NCBI RefSeq assembly: GCF_964019385.1
Contig: NC_088645.1
Span: forward strand, 15,546,064 to 15,610,063
Length of the DNA stretch: 64,000 nt
Direction of reading: 5' to 3'
Origin: Sycon ciliatum
Lineage: Eukaryota > Porifera > Calcarea > Leucosolenida > Sycettidae
Shown here: positions 52,601 to 63,550 of the stretch, in pieces
How positions within the stretch are numbered: position 1 is the first letter of the stretch
Layout of the letters: each line of letters opens with the position of its first letter
The notes under the pieces: generated by a model
What the model was told of the DNA's origin: nothing
What the model saw: the letters and a program-made list of their open reading frames with translations, nothing else
Databases searched by the model: none
Translations under genes and position numbers: made by a program

Positions 52601-54823
52601 AAAGCCTCATACTTCCCTTGAAGGAGTGAGGTTCAATGCAAGATCGAGCCATCATTCACTGCCAAGCAACACATGCCCCGAATCAACGGCATCAAAGCCT
52701 CCACACTGTCTAAACGTTCCTATTGTCAAGTATACCAAAGCCCCACACTTCCCTTGAAGGAGTGAGGTTCAACACACAAGACCGAACCATCGTTCACTGC
52801 CAAGCAACATATACCCCGAATCAACGGGATCGCAGTCTCCGCACTACCCAACCGTTCATCTTGTCAAGCATACCAAAGCCGCACACTTCCCTTGAAGGAG
52901 TGAGGATCAATGCAAGTTCGACCGATCATTCACTGCCAAGCAACGCACTCGCCTAATCAAAAGGAACACAGTCCCCACACTGCCCAACCGTTCATCTTGT
53001 CAAGCATATTAGGGCCCCGCACTTCCCTTGAAGGAGTGAGGTTCAATGCCAGACCGAGCCATCATTCACTGCCAACCAACACATGCCCCGAATCAACCGG
53101 ATCAAAGTCGCCACACTGCCCAACCGTTCATCTTGTCAAGCATACCAAAGCCTCACACTTCCCTTGAAGGAGTGAGGTTCAATGCAAGACCGAGCCATCA
53201 TTCACTGCCAACCAACACATGCCCCGAATCAACGGGATCAAGGTCCTCACACTGCCATACCGTTCATCTTGTCAGGCATATCAGAGTCCCACACTTCCCT
53301 TGAAGGAGTGAGGTTCAACGCCACAGGTTCAATGCAAGACCGAGCCATCACTCACTGCCAAGCAACACATGCCCCGAATCAACGGGATCAAAGTCGCCAC
53401 CCTGCCCAACCGTTCATCTTGTCAAGCATACCAAAGCCTCACACCTCCCTTGAAGGAGTGAGGTTCAATGCAAGATCGATCGATCGATCATTCACTGCCA
53501 AAATAACGAACACGCCTAATCAAAGGGAACATAGTCCCCACACCGCCCAACCGTTCATCTTGTCAAGCATATCAGAGCCACACACTTCCCGTGAAGGAGT
53601 GAGGTTCAATGCCAGACCGAGCCATCATTCACTGCCAACCAACACATGCCCCGAATCACCAGGAACAAAGTCCCTGAACTGCCCATCCGTTCACCTTGTC
53701 AAGCATACCAAAGCCTCACACTTCCCTTGAAGGAGTGAGGTTCAATGCAAGACCGAGCCATCATTCACTGCCAAGCAACACATGCCCTGAGTCAACGGGA
53801 TCAAAGTCCCCACACTGCCCAACCGTTCATCATGTCAACAATACGAACGCCTCACACTTCCCTTGAAGGTGTGAGGTTCAATGCAAAACCGACCCATCGT
53901 TCACTGCCAAGCAACACATGCCCCGAATCAACGGTATCAAAGTCCCCGCACTGCCCAACCCTTCATCTTGTCAAGCATAACGGCAACCCCACACTTCCCT
54001 TGAAGGAGTGAGGTTGAATGCGAGACCAAGCCACTGTTCAATACCAAGCAACACACGTCCCGAATCATCGGGAATGGAGTCACAAGGCTGCCCAAACCGT
54101 CCAGTTGTCAAGCGTATCAGAGCCCCACACTTCCATTGAAGGAGCGAGGTGGAAAGCAAGACTTCGCCATTCTTCAATGCCAAGCAACACACGTCCCGAA
54201 TCACCGGGTATGGAGTCACAAGGCTGCCCAAACCGTTCATTTGTCAATCAGAACAGAGCCCCACACTTCCCTTGAAGGAGTGAGGTTGAAAGCAAGACTT
54301 AGCCATTCTTCAATGCCAAGCAACACACATCCCGAATTACCGGGTATGGAGTCACAAGGCTGCCCAACCGTTTATTTGTCAAGCGTATCAGAGCCACACA
54401 CTTCCCTTGAAGGAGTGAGGTTGAATGCGAGACCAAGCCATTGTTCAACACCAAGCAACACACTTCCCGAATCACCGGGTATGGAGTCACAAGGCCGCCC
54501 AAACCGTTCAGTTGGCAAGCGTATCAGAGCCCCACACTTCACCGTTGAAGGAGTGAGGTTGAATGCGGGACTAAGCCATTGTTCAAATTGTTCACTGCCA
54601 AGCAACACCTCCCCCGAATCACCGGGTATGGAGTTGCAAAACTGTACCAGTCGTTTACATCATCAAGCAATGCAGAGCCTCGCAACTTTCCTGAAGGAGC
54701 AAGGGTGAAAAGCTAGATGTACAGAAATTATAATCATTATAAAACAACAGGCGGAAGACACAAGGGCATGCATAATACAAGGCACTCTGTGTAGCTATGT
54801 ATTGATTCGAGATTGTTGCTTAC

Positions 54824-55034
54824 CTTATTTGAAGATGGAAGCCGGTCCTGCTCTCTTTTATTATTTCTGGAATTTCTTGCTTCAGAATGTTTCTCAAATC
54901 TAGCCAGGCTATTCCGACCTCTTCGGCCTCAACCTCTGCTAAATTGTTATCACAATTTCTATCAAAGTCTAAAACCCTGGAGGATGCACGTTAGCAGCTC
55001 CGTTATTACTCAAGTAACCGCTAATCAAATTCAT
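54824..55034 (-). pseudogene. Minus-strand first-exon-like segment, flank copy 3
   Basis: Paralogue of 13,463-13,673, with ATG at 55,034 and the same GTAAGC donor. EVEAEEVGIAWLDLRNILKQ is kept. A few additional substitutions occur in the first half, including a changed base in the possible internal acceptor. Confidence 0.38.
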
Positions 55035-55295
55035 TGGCCTGCACTCCAAGGAGACTTCAAAACACGAAGTAGAGCCTAGCTAGAGTAGAGGTCTGCAAGA
55101 TCTTACAGCTGCATCTAATTAAATTATTTGCAAATGTCGCGCATGCGTAGTGCGTCCATATTGCGTTGGCCCGGCCAGTGGGAGCGCGGGCCGGGACTTC
55201 CGTCGCGGGGGAAGACGAGTTAGTTTCCGCTCCACCGCGCCTTGAATATTATTATGATTATTCAAGCATTCTACTTTCTACATGTAATCGGGATC

Positions 55296-55319
55296 CGGAC
55301 GCCCCTTCGGGGCCGTCCG
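55296..55319. other. GC-rich hairpin with TTCG loop at the right end of the macro-repeat array
   Basis: CGGACG, CCCC, TTCG, GGGC, CGTCCG form a 24-nt hairpin with one C-C mismatch. It is the most compact of the three copies and sits 9 nt from the end of paralogy. Confidence 0.8.
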
Positions 55320-55514
55320 TAAATACATGAGTCATGACTTTGTATTTTTACTTTGAAGTTAGAGACGTCTAACACTAGCAACAGGCGTTTGTTTGTGGTG
55401 GGTGGGTTCTCCTGCAAGACGTTTCTAAAAAATGTCATTTCGGAATGCATGCATACCATGTGAAGACAAGTACTACAAGCCGAGGATAACTAGAGATTCT
55501 TCAGACGCCAACAT

Positions 55515-55983
55515 CTCTCCGCAGGACCAGAAGATCCAAGATTCTGTGGGATTTCACCATCCGGTGCGATCGCTTCATTGAGCACTGAGACTGACGGCTT
55601 GATGCTGTTCTGGTTGATGGATCTGCCAAGAAGGCCCTGATCATTGACATTGCTGTACCTGGTGATCCACGCGTTGCTGGAAAGGAAGTTGAGAAACGTG
55701 CCAAGTATCAACTTCTTGCTCGCGAAATAAAATCCATGGGCTATGGCAAGTTAAGACTCATATTGTTCCTTTGGTAGTTGGGACTTCGGGCACTGTTTCC
55801 AAACAGTTGCCAGGATACCTTGGTATCACCAGCTACTGCTCTGTGTATGAATTGCAAAAGAATGCTCTCCTTGGCTCGGCAGCTATCCTGCGTAAGGTCC
55901 TTGATTATTTTGTAATGCTCTGGGGTGGGTGGTGGAGATATTTCGGTCCAATTTTCCTCCAGACCCTCTCGTGTTTCCTATGA
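55515..55983 (+). mobile_element. Non-LTR retrotransposon (LINE) C-terminal fragment, degraded
   Basis: Plus-strand frames read RRSKILWDFTIRCDRFIEH, then VDGSAKKALIIDIAVPGD and KEVEKRAKYQLLAREIKSMG. After a frame change they read HIVPLVVGTSGTVSK and NALLGSAAILRKVLD. This is the conserved module found after the reverse transcriptase in many invertebrate LINE proteins (ILWDFTI… IDIAVPGD… KYQ.L..EI… VVG..G.. …LRKVL). Two in-frame stops follow FIEH and there is at least one frameshift, so it is a dead 3' fragment. No upstream RT or endonuclease is present; 5' truncation is typical of LINEs. The clade cannot be fixed from this part alone. Confidence 0.75.
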
Positions 55984-56337
55984 TTGATATTTAAAAAAGT
56001 GTCGTGTGTTTCTCTCTGTTGTTTACCTACCAAGATATATAATATCCATATGATACATGGCCCCACCTTTGGCTGCTGGATGCTAGCCCGGTGGGTGCCA
56101 ATCTCCGGCCTTCGGCCGAGTGCTGATGGATAATTACTAATATGGCAATCAAGAGTACTAACTATGCGGTAACCATGGTAACCATGCTTTATTACAATAG
56201 TAGCAAACATGCGAGAGAAATACGAATGTGAAATGTACATCACGCCATACAACCTGAAGGCTGAATCGCAAAGTTGCTCCAAAGCGACATAGCGAGGCGC
56301 TGCGCCCTCCTTCACTTTTTGACCGCACCCTTTCAAA
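55984..56337. other. No recognised feature
   Basis: About 350 bp without a convincing gene or repeat. It contains a short GC inverted pair, CGGCC-TTC-GGCCG, near 56,115, and a pyrimidine-rich stretch just before the ATG at 56,338. Confidence 0.5.
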
Positions 56338-56343
56338 ATGAAG
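56338..56343 (+). CDS. Possible first coding exon (ATGAAG) of an unrecognised gene
   Basis: ATGAAG is followed directly by a consensus donor GTACGT and preceded by pyrimidine-rich sequence. Joined to 56,691-56,777 it reads MKLQIVWLVPREVNLHGKNT… in phase 0. Very short first exons after pyrimidine tracts are known in translation-related genes, but the protein was not recognised. Confidence 0.25.
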
Positions 56344-56690
56344 GTACGTTTTCCAACGGCCAAAGAGAGTTGGAAAGCTTGTGAGTGTGTCTTTGTGGGT
56401 AACTTGAACATTTGGGCTCATGTAAAATCGCACCGATTTTGGGATTTCCCTGTAACTTTTTGCTTCAGCAAAATGTTGTGCTTGACCGCATTCCTGTCAC
56501 TTCGCAGTGGCTTTTCGTTGCAGTTTGTATCCCACCCTCCCATCCCTGACGTCTGGGTGTGTGTTTATCGATATAATCTTGTTCGCTTCTTATTGGCCAT
56601 GTGGCTGTGGCAGTTACGACTGCTTTTCTTTTTCAAAAAAAAACATAGGGGTGGTGTGTGCGTCGCGGGCCTTTGTATGGTTACGTACAG

Positions 56691-56777
56691 CTTCAGATTG
56701 TATGGCTAGTGCCACGGGAGGTGAATCTGCATGGGAAGAATACAGTGATTGAACTGAAGCTGGATGATGACCGTGTG
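56691..56777 (+). CDS. Possible second exon of an unrecognised gene
   Basis: This is an 87-nt segment between acceptor TTACGTACAG and donor GTGAGT. It reads LQIVWLVPREVNLHGKNTVI then ELKLDDDRV, 29 codons in phase 0. A continuation in phase 0 could start at a TTGTTGCAG acceptor near 56,877 (LLPALSGEDIGPQLRKL…), ending at a stop at 56,963. No domain was recognised and the exon chain is unproven. Confidence 0.3.
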
Positions 56778-56963
56778 GTGAGTGTGTGGGTTTTTCAAGA
56801 TACCGTCCTGGGGCAGGGATGTAGGTCCTTTAGCTTGGACGGGTGTTGTTATATTCATTGTAGCATCTTGTTGCAGTTGCTGCCTGCATTATCCGGCGAA
56901 GATATTGGCCCACAGCTCAGAAAGCTCATTGTGTTTCCCTGCCGAGAAGGTGGGCATTGCTGA

Positions 56964-57952
<989 letters not shown>

Positions 57953-58114
57953 AATAGTGAAAGAAAGGAGAAAGAGTGAGGAAGAAATGGATGGGCAGAG
58001 CCTAGGGGTTAATGACTACTTAAGTGTACGGGCAGGGGTGGTCGCTACACGAGCATACAGAGTTGTGCAACAGCAGGGATATCTGGGATTTGAAGGGAGA
58101 ACGTGAAGGGATTT

Positions 58115-58557
<443 letters not shown>

Positions 58558-60350
58558 GTGGTGGTGCTGTTGTCGTCATTGTTGTATTCTTCTATTTCGC
58601 ACAGGCAGTACTGCCTTCTCACCAGAGATTGGCTCTCTGATTCGTACCAAAAACGAAAGTAGTATGACATATTATTAGAAGAATGAAAGGGTGAAAGGGA
58701 AGAAGATTGCAACTATGAAAGTGGTCCTTTACCCAGCGATACTTTGAAGTACATGTACGGTGTACATGTACATGTTTGATCGGTATTCTTAGTGCTGGTG
58801 GATGACTTTTGCTTTGCTGACATTACTTCGGTGATGAATTGACTGATCTGTTTAAGGATGTACATGTAATTCGCACCAAAAAAACTGGTGGGTAAAAAAT
58901 TAGAAAAAACGCCCGGTCTCGACTGTTTTTTAGGCGGTGACGGTGAAAGTAAAAAGAGAAAAAAGAAAAGAAAGCGACTGCCGCTGTGGGCCAATGCCTG
59001 GGTTTGAGCGAAAACATGGAGCAGCAGGGAATGGGCCAGCTCTCAGTGCAGTGCAATATGGACGCGACTAGCGCAGTGAAATACATGTACATGTTGTACA
59101 TGTAGTAGCTGCAGCGCGGTGCAGCACAAGCAAAAAAAATTCACGGTTCGCGTGAGACTCGGTTTCTCTATAATTATAGAGGCCGAGTTTTCCGCATCCG
59201 TAGGAACGCCACCACCCATCAAGGATCAAGGCGCAGATGCAGCTCCTAAAGCGGTGGGAGGTGAGTAGATCAGCTCACCAGCATGTGGTCAAAGACCGGA
59301 AATCCCATTCACTGCATCCATGTTTTCCTCGAGCAAGTAGACTAGAAAAAACGAACGAATGCTCGGCTTCCATTGGTTGGCGAACACCCACCCCCAGCCC
59401 TTTACTAGAAGCCGGTCACGGGTGTCGGGTTCGAAGGGTACCCAACTATCCTCACTGGGTTACTGTCCGCCAACCAAGTGCCAACAAACTGCCTCGCTGG
59501 GACTTTTAAAACAACGGCCAATCACGCCAAGACTTCTCCCGTCGCCTCCGCCAGATAACGTACAGGTAGCTGGAATTTACATTGTAGTGCTGAATTTCTG
59601 CAGTTCCTTCTCGCGCTGTTTTTCCTTACAACAGCCTAATCATGCTAATGCTCGTGCCAAACCGTCCAAGCTGCTCCTCTACAAGGCTCTAGTCTTGCCC
59701 CCACCTCTGCCCGTCTTGAGTTCATGCACTCCTGTTTGAGGCGGCGATACCGTGATGACAGCTCCATCAGAAGAAGAAACGGTATTGTTGTGCGCCCCCC
59801 CCCCCCCCGGCCCCCGCGGTACGAGAGGCTTTTAAAAATAAAAGAAGAAGAAAAAAGAATGATAACACACTGCACTCGTACGTGTAGTAACCACAAAAAA
59901 AAAGAAAAGAAAAAACCCTCGTCGTGTCGCGTCGGAGAGCGGGACCGGGATCCCTGGGACCCTGGGCCTGGCCCTATCAAACGCCTTGCTGAAACGGGTT
60001 TATCGCTATCGCCAGTATCCAGGTATCGGCAAGAGTCTCTTGCTATCGGTGATTTTGTAGGTGCTCGTACTCGACTGACTCGTACTTGAACTAACTTGAA
60101 GTTTGAGCATCCTGAGCATCCTGGTCGCGGGCTAGTGCTGACAACTCATTCACCATGCACCAAGAAAGAGTCCAAAATCCCCCGGGGGAGCCACCCACTA
60201 GGCACTACTGACGTACTGCCACTGCACTGCATGCATGCACAGACGTCATGCATTGACAAGAACAAGAAAAGCTGCGCTACAGTACAGACTGCATGCAGTA
60301 CAAGTAGTGAAGTACTGATATGCTGAGAGAAGCTCGCATTATGAAAATAA
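58558..60350. other. Intergenic, no recognised gene; TACATGTA clusters and palindromes
   Basis: GTACATGTACATG-type self-complementary runs occur at about 58,748-58,775, 58,858-58,867 and 59,082-59,105. A stem-loop lies at 59,157-59,188. A poly-C tract lies near 59,797. An ATG followed by CAGCTCCTAAAGCGGTGGGAG and a GTGAGT donor (59,237-59,260) could be a tiny exon, but nothing links it to a protein. Confidence 0.5.
59157..59188. other. Two-part inverted repeat (stem-loop)
   Basis: ACTCGG (59,157-59,162) and CCGAGT (59,183-59,188) enclose the 16-bp perfect palindrome CTCTATAATTATAGAG (59,166-59,181). Confidence 0.8.
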
Positions 60351-60372
60351 GGAAATAATTAGAATTATTTCC
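60351..60372. other. Inverted repeat upstream of PSME4
   Basis: GGAAATAATT-AG-AATTATTTCC: 10-bp arms with a 2-nt centre, about 180 bp before the PSME4 start codon. Its role is unknown. Confidence 0.7.
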
Positions 60373-60550
60373 CACAGTATTTCCAGCAGCTGCTGGAACT
60401 GAGTCATACCAGCATTAGTCATACTCTTCTTGTGTAGATTGTATGCCTGGTTTGTTTATAGAAGTAACTAGAATTCCATTCTTTTCGGCTTAGCTTTCCA
60501 CAATAGTCGAGCGCAATGTTCAATTGCTTTGTTCTTTAGTCATTTCCAAA

Positions 60551-60732
60551 ATGAAGAAGCAGCAAGATGACTTCCAGAAAGTCAATCCCTACACCCAGCA
60601 CCTGCCCTATGCAGAGCTGCTTGATGAAGAAGCGAATGAAATGCTTCAAGATATCATCACCAATTTATCCGCCGCAATTCTGCAGCGTGAAATACGTCCA
60701 GGTGTTGTCTTCTGGGTCTCAAGACTTGATCA
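60551..60732 (+). CDS. PSME4: PSME4 exon 1 (coding)
   Basis: 182 nt, 60 codons plus 2 nt, from ATGAAGAAGCAG to GATCA|GTGAGT. It encodes MKKQQDDFQKVNPYTQHLPY through FWVSRLD. The split codon completes as His with exon 2. Confidence 0.88.
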
Positions 60733-62567
60733 GTGAGTTGACCATGGACTGTTGTTTATAAACATGCTTTATTAGACACGCTAAAGGCTTGCATCCAGCA
60801 GTTGACAATTATTGTGTGATGTTTTATTTGTGCATGGTTAGATCGAGTGTAAGTGTAGGGCGAAACATAGTCTTGTCTCTCAGCACTGCAGAATAATTGT
60901 GACAGCAAAAGTAAAAAGTTTCATTGTCAATGCTGTATAGAAAGTCCAATGAGAGCATCAATGCACAGGTATAATGCTTCAGTATGGTCCTTATTTTGCA
61001 CTGGTTACTACAGCTACATGCAGTATGCAAACCATAGGCTGAGCTTAGCACAATGCTTTGTCACTTCAGTGCGTCTGCATGTGACTAGCAAGCATGTACA
61101 ATCAACTTCGCTAATAACGACTACGGATATAACGACAATTTGCGAATAACGACTGAATATCCGTGCCCAGATCAAAGTCCCATCTAACTGCAATACATAT
61201 AATGAGACTTCGGGTAGAACGACACTTCGCGAATAAGGACACTTTTCTGATGCCCAGCCGGGTGTCGTTATACGCAAAGTTGACTGTATGCGGGTGTTAA
61301 TGTGGGCACGTGCATGCATGCGCCCGCATTTTTTTTGATAATGGGCCACTTTGTGGTCACTATGTTGTATGTGGGGTGCGTGGTTGGGCGTTCATTATCG
61401 CGTGTCTTTTTCCACTGCAGTTACATGCGTATCTATGACCAGCGATTCACCAAAGAGCAACACATACTGTTAGTCAAGTTGCTATATTCATTCATAACCC
61501 AGCCGTACCTGAGTTATAATGTCGTTGAAGCTTGCTCACGGATACTCACTGATTTGCTCAGGTTAGTCTTACTGGAATGGGTTTGTTACATTATTGTATT
61601 GGTTTTTTTTGTGACATGGGTATGGGGTGGGGGGGGGGGGGGGGGGAGATAGGTGCGTGCGTGCACGTGTACACACATGTGCGCACAGCTCCGCTCGTGT
61701 GAGCACTTGTGTGTGTGCACGCGCGTGCGCGGCTCTATTTATGTAAGTGTGTGCATGTAATATATGTACTGTTGTGGCCATAGAAATCCGTTGGAATGAC
61801 CGGGGCTGGCGCCCTTACTCGCTTAGCGCGTACATGCATGTACACACTGTAATAATGGACCAGCAGTGCTCACGGCTGCACGGCCAACGCCCCCCCCCCC
61901 CCCCCTGGCCACTTGACTTCTCACCGGACTTCAATGTCTGCAAGAGTGTGTATAATTGTAATGAATGATCACTTTGCTTTCCCCTCATCATCATTTCTAT
62001 GTAACATGGACACTAACACCGTAGGCAATGAATTAACCCCCATGCTTGATGCGCCGCCGCCGACCCTTTGTACCCTGTCGCTTCACATCCGAACATGCAC
62101 AGCGCACACACAGATAGGGAATGATAAAGCGCTGTGGACCCTGGCTAGCACCAGACAATGCTATTCGTAACATCTTGTGCATAGCTACGGGGAAAACAGG
62201 TAATGTGCACACTCGTATCAGAAACATAACATGACCAAAGTACATTGTACTTCCTCTGGAGAACCTCTAAGGATTTCGCACAGTGCCAATTCCTTTCCTA
62301 TAACAATGTACATTATGTACATGTACTTCGAAGAAGTATATCCATGCCTTGTCTTAGAGTGTTTTTGTTTCACTGAACCCAACTTTCTTGAGCACAGTAT
62401 CTCTTTATTAATATGAAAATTAATGAAAAAAGACACGGAAGGCCTTTTCCGGAGGAAGTGCTGGTCCAGGGTATTTTCTTGCTACGATCATCAACGTCAT
62501 TTATGACAAGAAAATTCCCTTGAAAACTGCATTGGTTTTGTGATTTTTGTGTGCGTGCTTGTGTGTA

Positions 62568-62636
<69 letters not shown>

Positions 62637-62885
62637 ATGCTTGTGTGTGTGTGTGTGTGTGTGTGTCTGTGTGTGGTGTGCGTGCATATGTGTGCATTAC
62701 TCCATCCATGCTGCTGTTTTCGTTCGCGTATTGTAGAAAAATCAAGCGATTGTCTCGAGATGACTTGGTCCTAGATTGGCGGCCACTGTATGACTTGGTG
62801 AGGCGCATGTGCTTTTGCAAGACGAATAGAGCAGGTGCTTTACATGCTCCTACGTAAGTTCTAAGCTCTGTGCATATGTAATGTA

Positions 62886-62963
<78 letters not shown>

Positions 62964-63442
62964 TGTGTGTGTGCGCGCGCGAGTGTGTGCGCACTCGCTT
63001 GTGTGTGTGCATGTGTGTTTCATTGGCGCTTAGAGATAGGGGCACTTTTCAAGAGAGGGCTCTCGCCGAGCAAATATAGTATTTGTAATTTTTGCAGGTA
63101 GGCTGTTCTTGATATTTCAATAGTCTCGGGGAAGTTTTCTCAAAGTCTGTTGAACTTTCTGATCTTTGGTAACTCCAGGCTAGCATATTCTTGCTCTTGG
63201 CATCAGCATGACATTAAACATGATGTGTTTTATAAAGACGAGGGCTTGATTACTGCTACAACTATCACTCTCTGTGATATAAGTACGTTTTTTTCCCAAC
63301 TCAAAGTATGTGCTATGCATATGCCCAGTCCCTGAAACGTCAATACGATATCCTTTCATGTGCTAATCCATATGGCCCTCCTTTCTTTGCGCAGGATGAA
63401 GACTAGCAATCGAATCTGGCTGTGCGTGCGAAAGTGCCGCAT
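60551..63442 (+). CDS. PSME4: Proteasome activator complex subunit 4 (PA200/Blm10 homologue), 5' part, exons 1-4
   Basis: PA200 is a large HEAT-repeat protein (about 1,840 residues in human) that caps the 20S proteasome and opens its gate. It acts mainly in the nucleus, in DNA repair and histone turnover. Four exons join to 162 codons plus 2 nt: 60,551-60,732, 61,421-61,561, 62,737-62,853 and 63,395-63,442. All introns are GT-AG and all exon-exon junctions are phase 2. The product shows LPYAELLDEEANEMLQDIIT, VVFWVSRLDHYMRIYDQRFT, KEQHILLVKLLYSFI, RLSRDDLVLDWRPLYDLVRR and IWLCVRKCR. These align in order with the human N-terminus (LPYAERLDAESD…, GGLFW…[51 protein letters not shown]). The chosen Met gives a shorter N-terminus than human. 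A TTCTTTAG acceptor just upstream suggests a non-coding 5' exon. The remaining exons lie beyond the window. The alignment is from memory. Confidence 0.9.
61099..61286. mobile_element. pogo/Tigger-like MITE in PSME4 intron 1
   Basis: A 188-bp element bounded by TA (61,097-61,098 and 61,287-61,288). The ends are CAATCAACTTCGCTAATAAC and, reverse-complemented from the right, CAGTCAACTTTGCGTATAAC, so they are imperfect inverted repeats with the CAGT…AACT…ATAACGAC pattern of pogo/Tigger elements. Further ATAACGAC and AGAACGACAC repeats lie inside. There is no coding capacity. Confidence 0.75.
61421..61561 (+). CDS. PSME4: PSME4 exon 2
   Basis: 141 nt between TTTTTCCACTGCAG and GTTAGT. It encodes YMRIYDQRFTKEQHILLVKL through SRILTDLL, the part of the family that precedes [15 protein letters not shown]. 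Confidence 0.9.
61634..61648. repeat. Poly-G tract in intron 2
   Basis: A G-run just after the exon 2 donor region. A poly-C run of similar length lies near 61,891-61,907. Confidence 0.7.
62567..62690. repeat. GT microsatellite in PSME4 intron 2
   Basis: A (TG)n of about 120 bp with short interruptions, ending about 45 bp before the exon 3 acceptor. Confidence 0.92.
62737..62853 (+). CDS. PSME4: PSME4 exon 3
   Basis: 117 nt from acceptor GTATTGTAG to donor GTAAGT. It encodes KIKRLSRDDLVLDWRPLYDL, VRRMCFCKTNRAGALHAP. DWRPLYDLV is the most conserved motif visible in this partial gene. Confidence 0.92.
62888..62976. repeat. GT microsatellite in PSME4 intron 3
   Basis: A (TG)n of about 85 bp starting 35 bp after exon 3. 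Confidence 0.92.
63395..63442 (+). CDS. PSME4: PSME4 exon 4 (short)
   Basis: 48 nt between CTTTGCGCAG and GTAAGT, encoding MKTSNRIWLCVRKCR after the split Thr codon. It matches the family segment ending LVKSCRPYF in spacing. It was chosen because phase 2 is kept on both sides. Confidence 0.8.
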
Positions 63443-63550
63443 GTAAGTTATCGACTTCTGTTTCTCTACCTGATAATATCAAGGCACCGTCTGCTTGTTC
63501 TGTGGGTTCAGTGATTTGCAGCATTTCCTGAACGACTAGACTAGAAGTAC

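Larger units (their letters stand above)
35401..54715. repeat. Satellite block 3, ~136-bp monomers
   Basis: The longest block, about 19.3 kb. The left edge (35,401-35,750) is nearly identical to the left edge of block 2. The first interior monomers also follow block 2 closely, then the blocks part. The right edge (53,990-54,715) repeats the GGTTGAA edge series. It is interrupted by a solo LTR (46,106-46,663) and by a 200-N gap. Extended 150-bp monomers occur near 39,280, 41,018, 47,133, 49,052, 51,497 and 53,321. Confidence 0.96.
54716..55328. other. Flank/spacer copy 3, truncated at the macro-repeat boundary
   Basis: About 610 bp paralogous to 13,356-13,963 and 30,950-31,541. It contains the exon-like segment, the GC-rich patch and the hairpin. 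Similarity stops after TAAATACAT at 55,328, where unrelated single-copy DNA starts. Confidence 0.88.

Noticed and set aside
87-54011. Hundreds of overlapping ~85-codon open frames with Met starts across the satellite (for example MQDRAIIHCQPTHAPNQRD-type peptides)
   Set aside because: They recur every 136 bp in rotating frames, each ending at the TGA in CCTTGAAGG. This follows from the monomer sequence and its length of 1 modulo 3. There are no splice sites, no conserved reading-frame bias and no recognisable domain.
12610-54608. Minus-strand open frames in edge monomers (LLQGKCGALIRLTTGRFGQP-type)
   Set aside because: They occur only where the diverged edge monomers lack stops on that strand, and they repeat with the monomer period.
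1-54715. Centromere assignment of the satellite
   Set aside because: Higher-order satellite is suggestive, but there is no CENP-B-like box, and the single-copy gene PSME4 lies 5 kb away. Sequence alone cannot decide.
61569-63079. Cys/Val- and Thr/His-repeat proteins over GT/CA tracts
   Set aside because: They are microsatellite translations within PSME4 introns.
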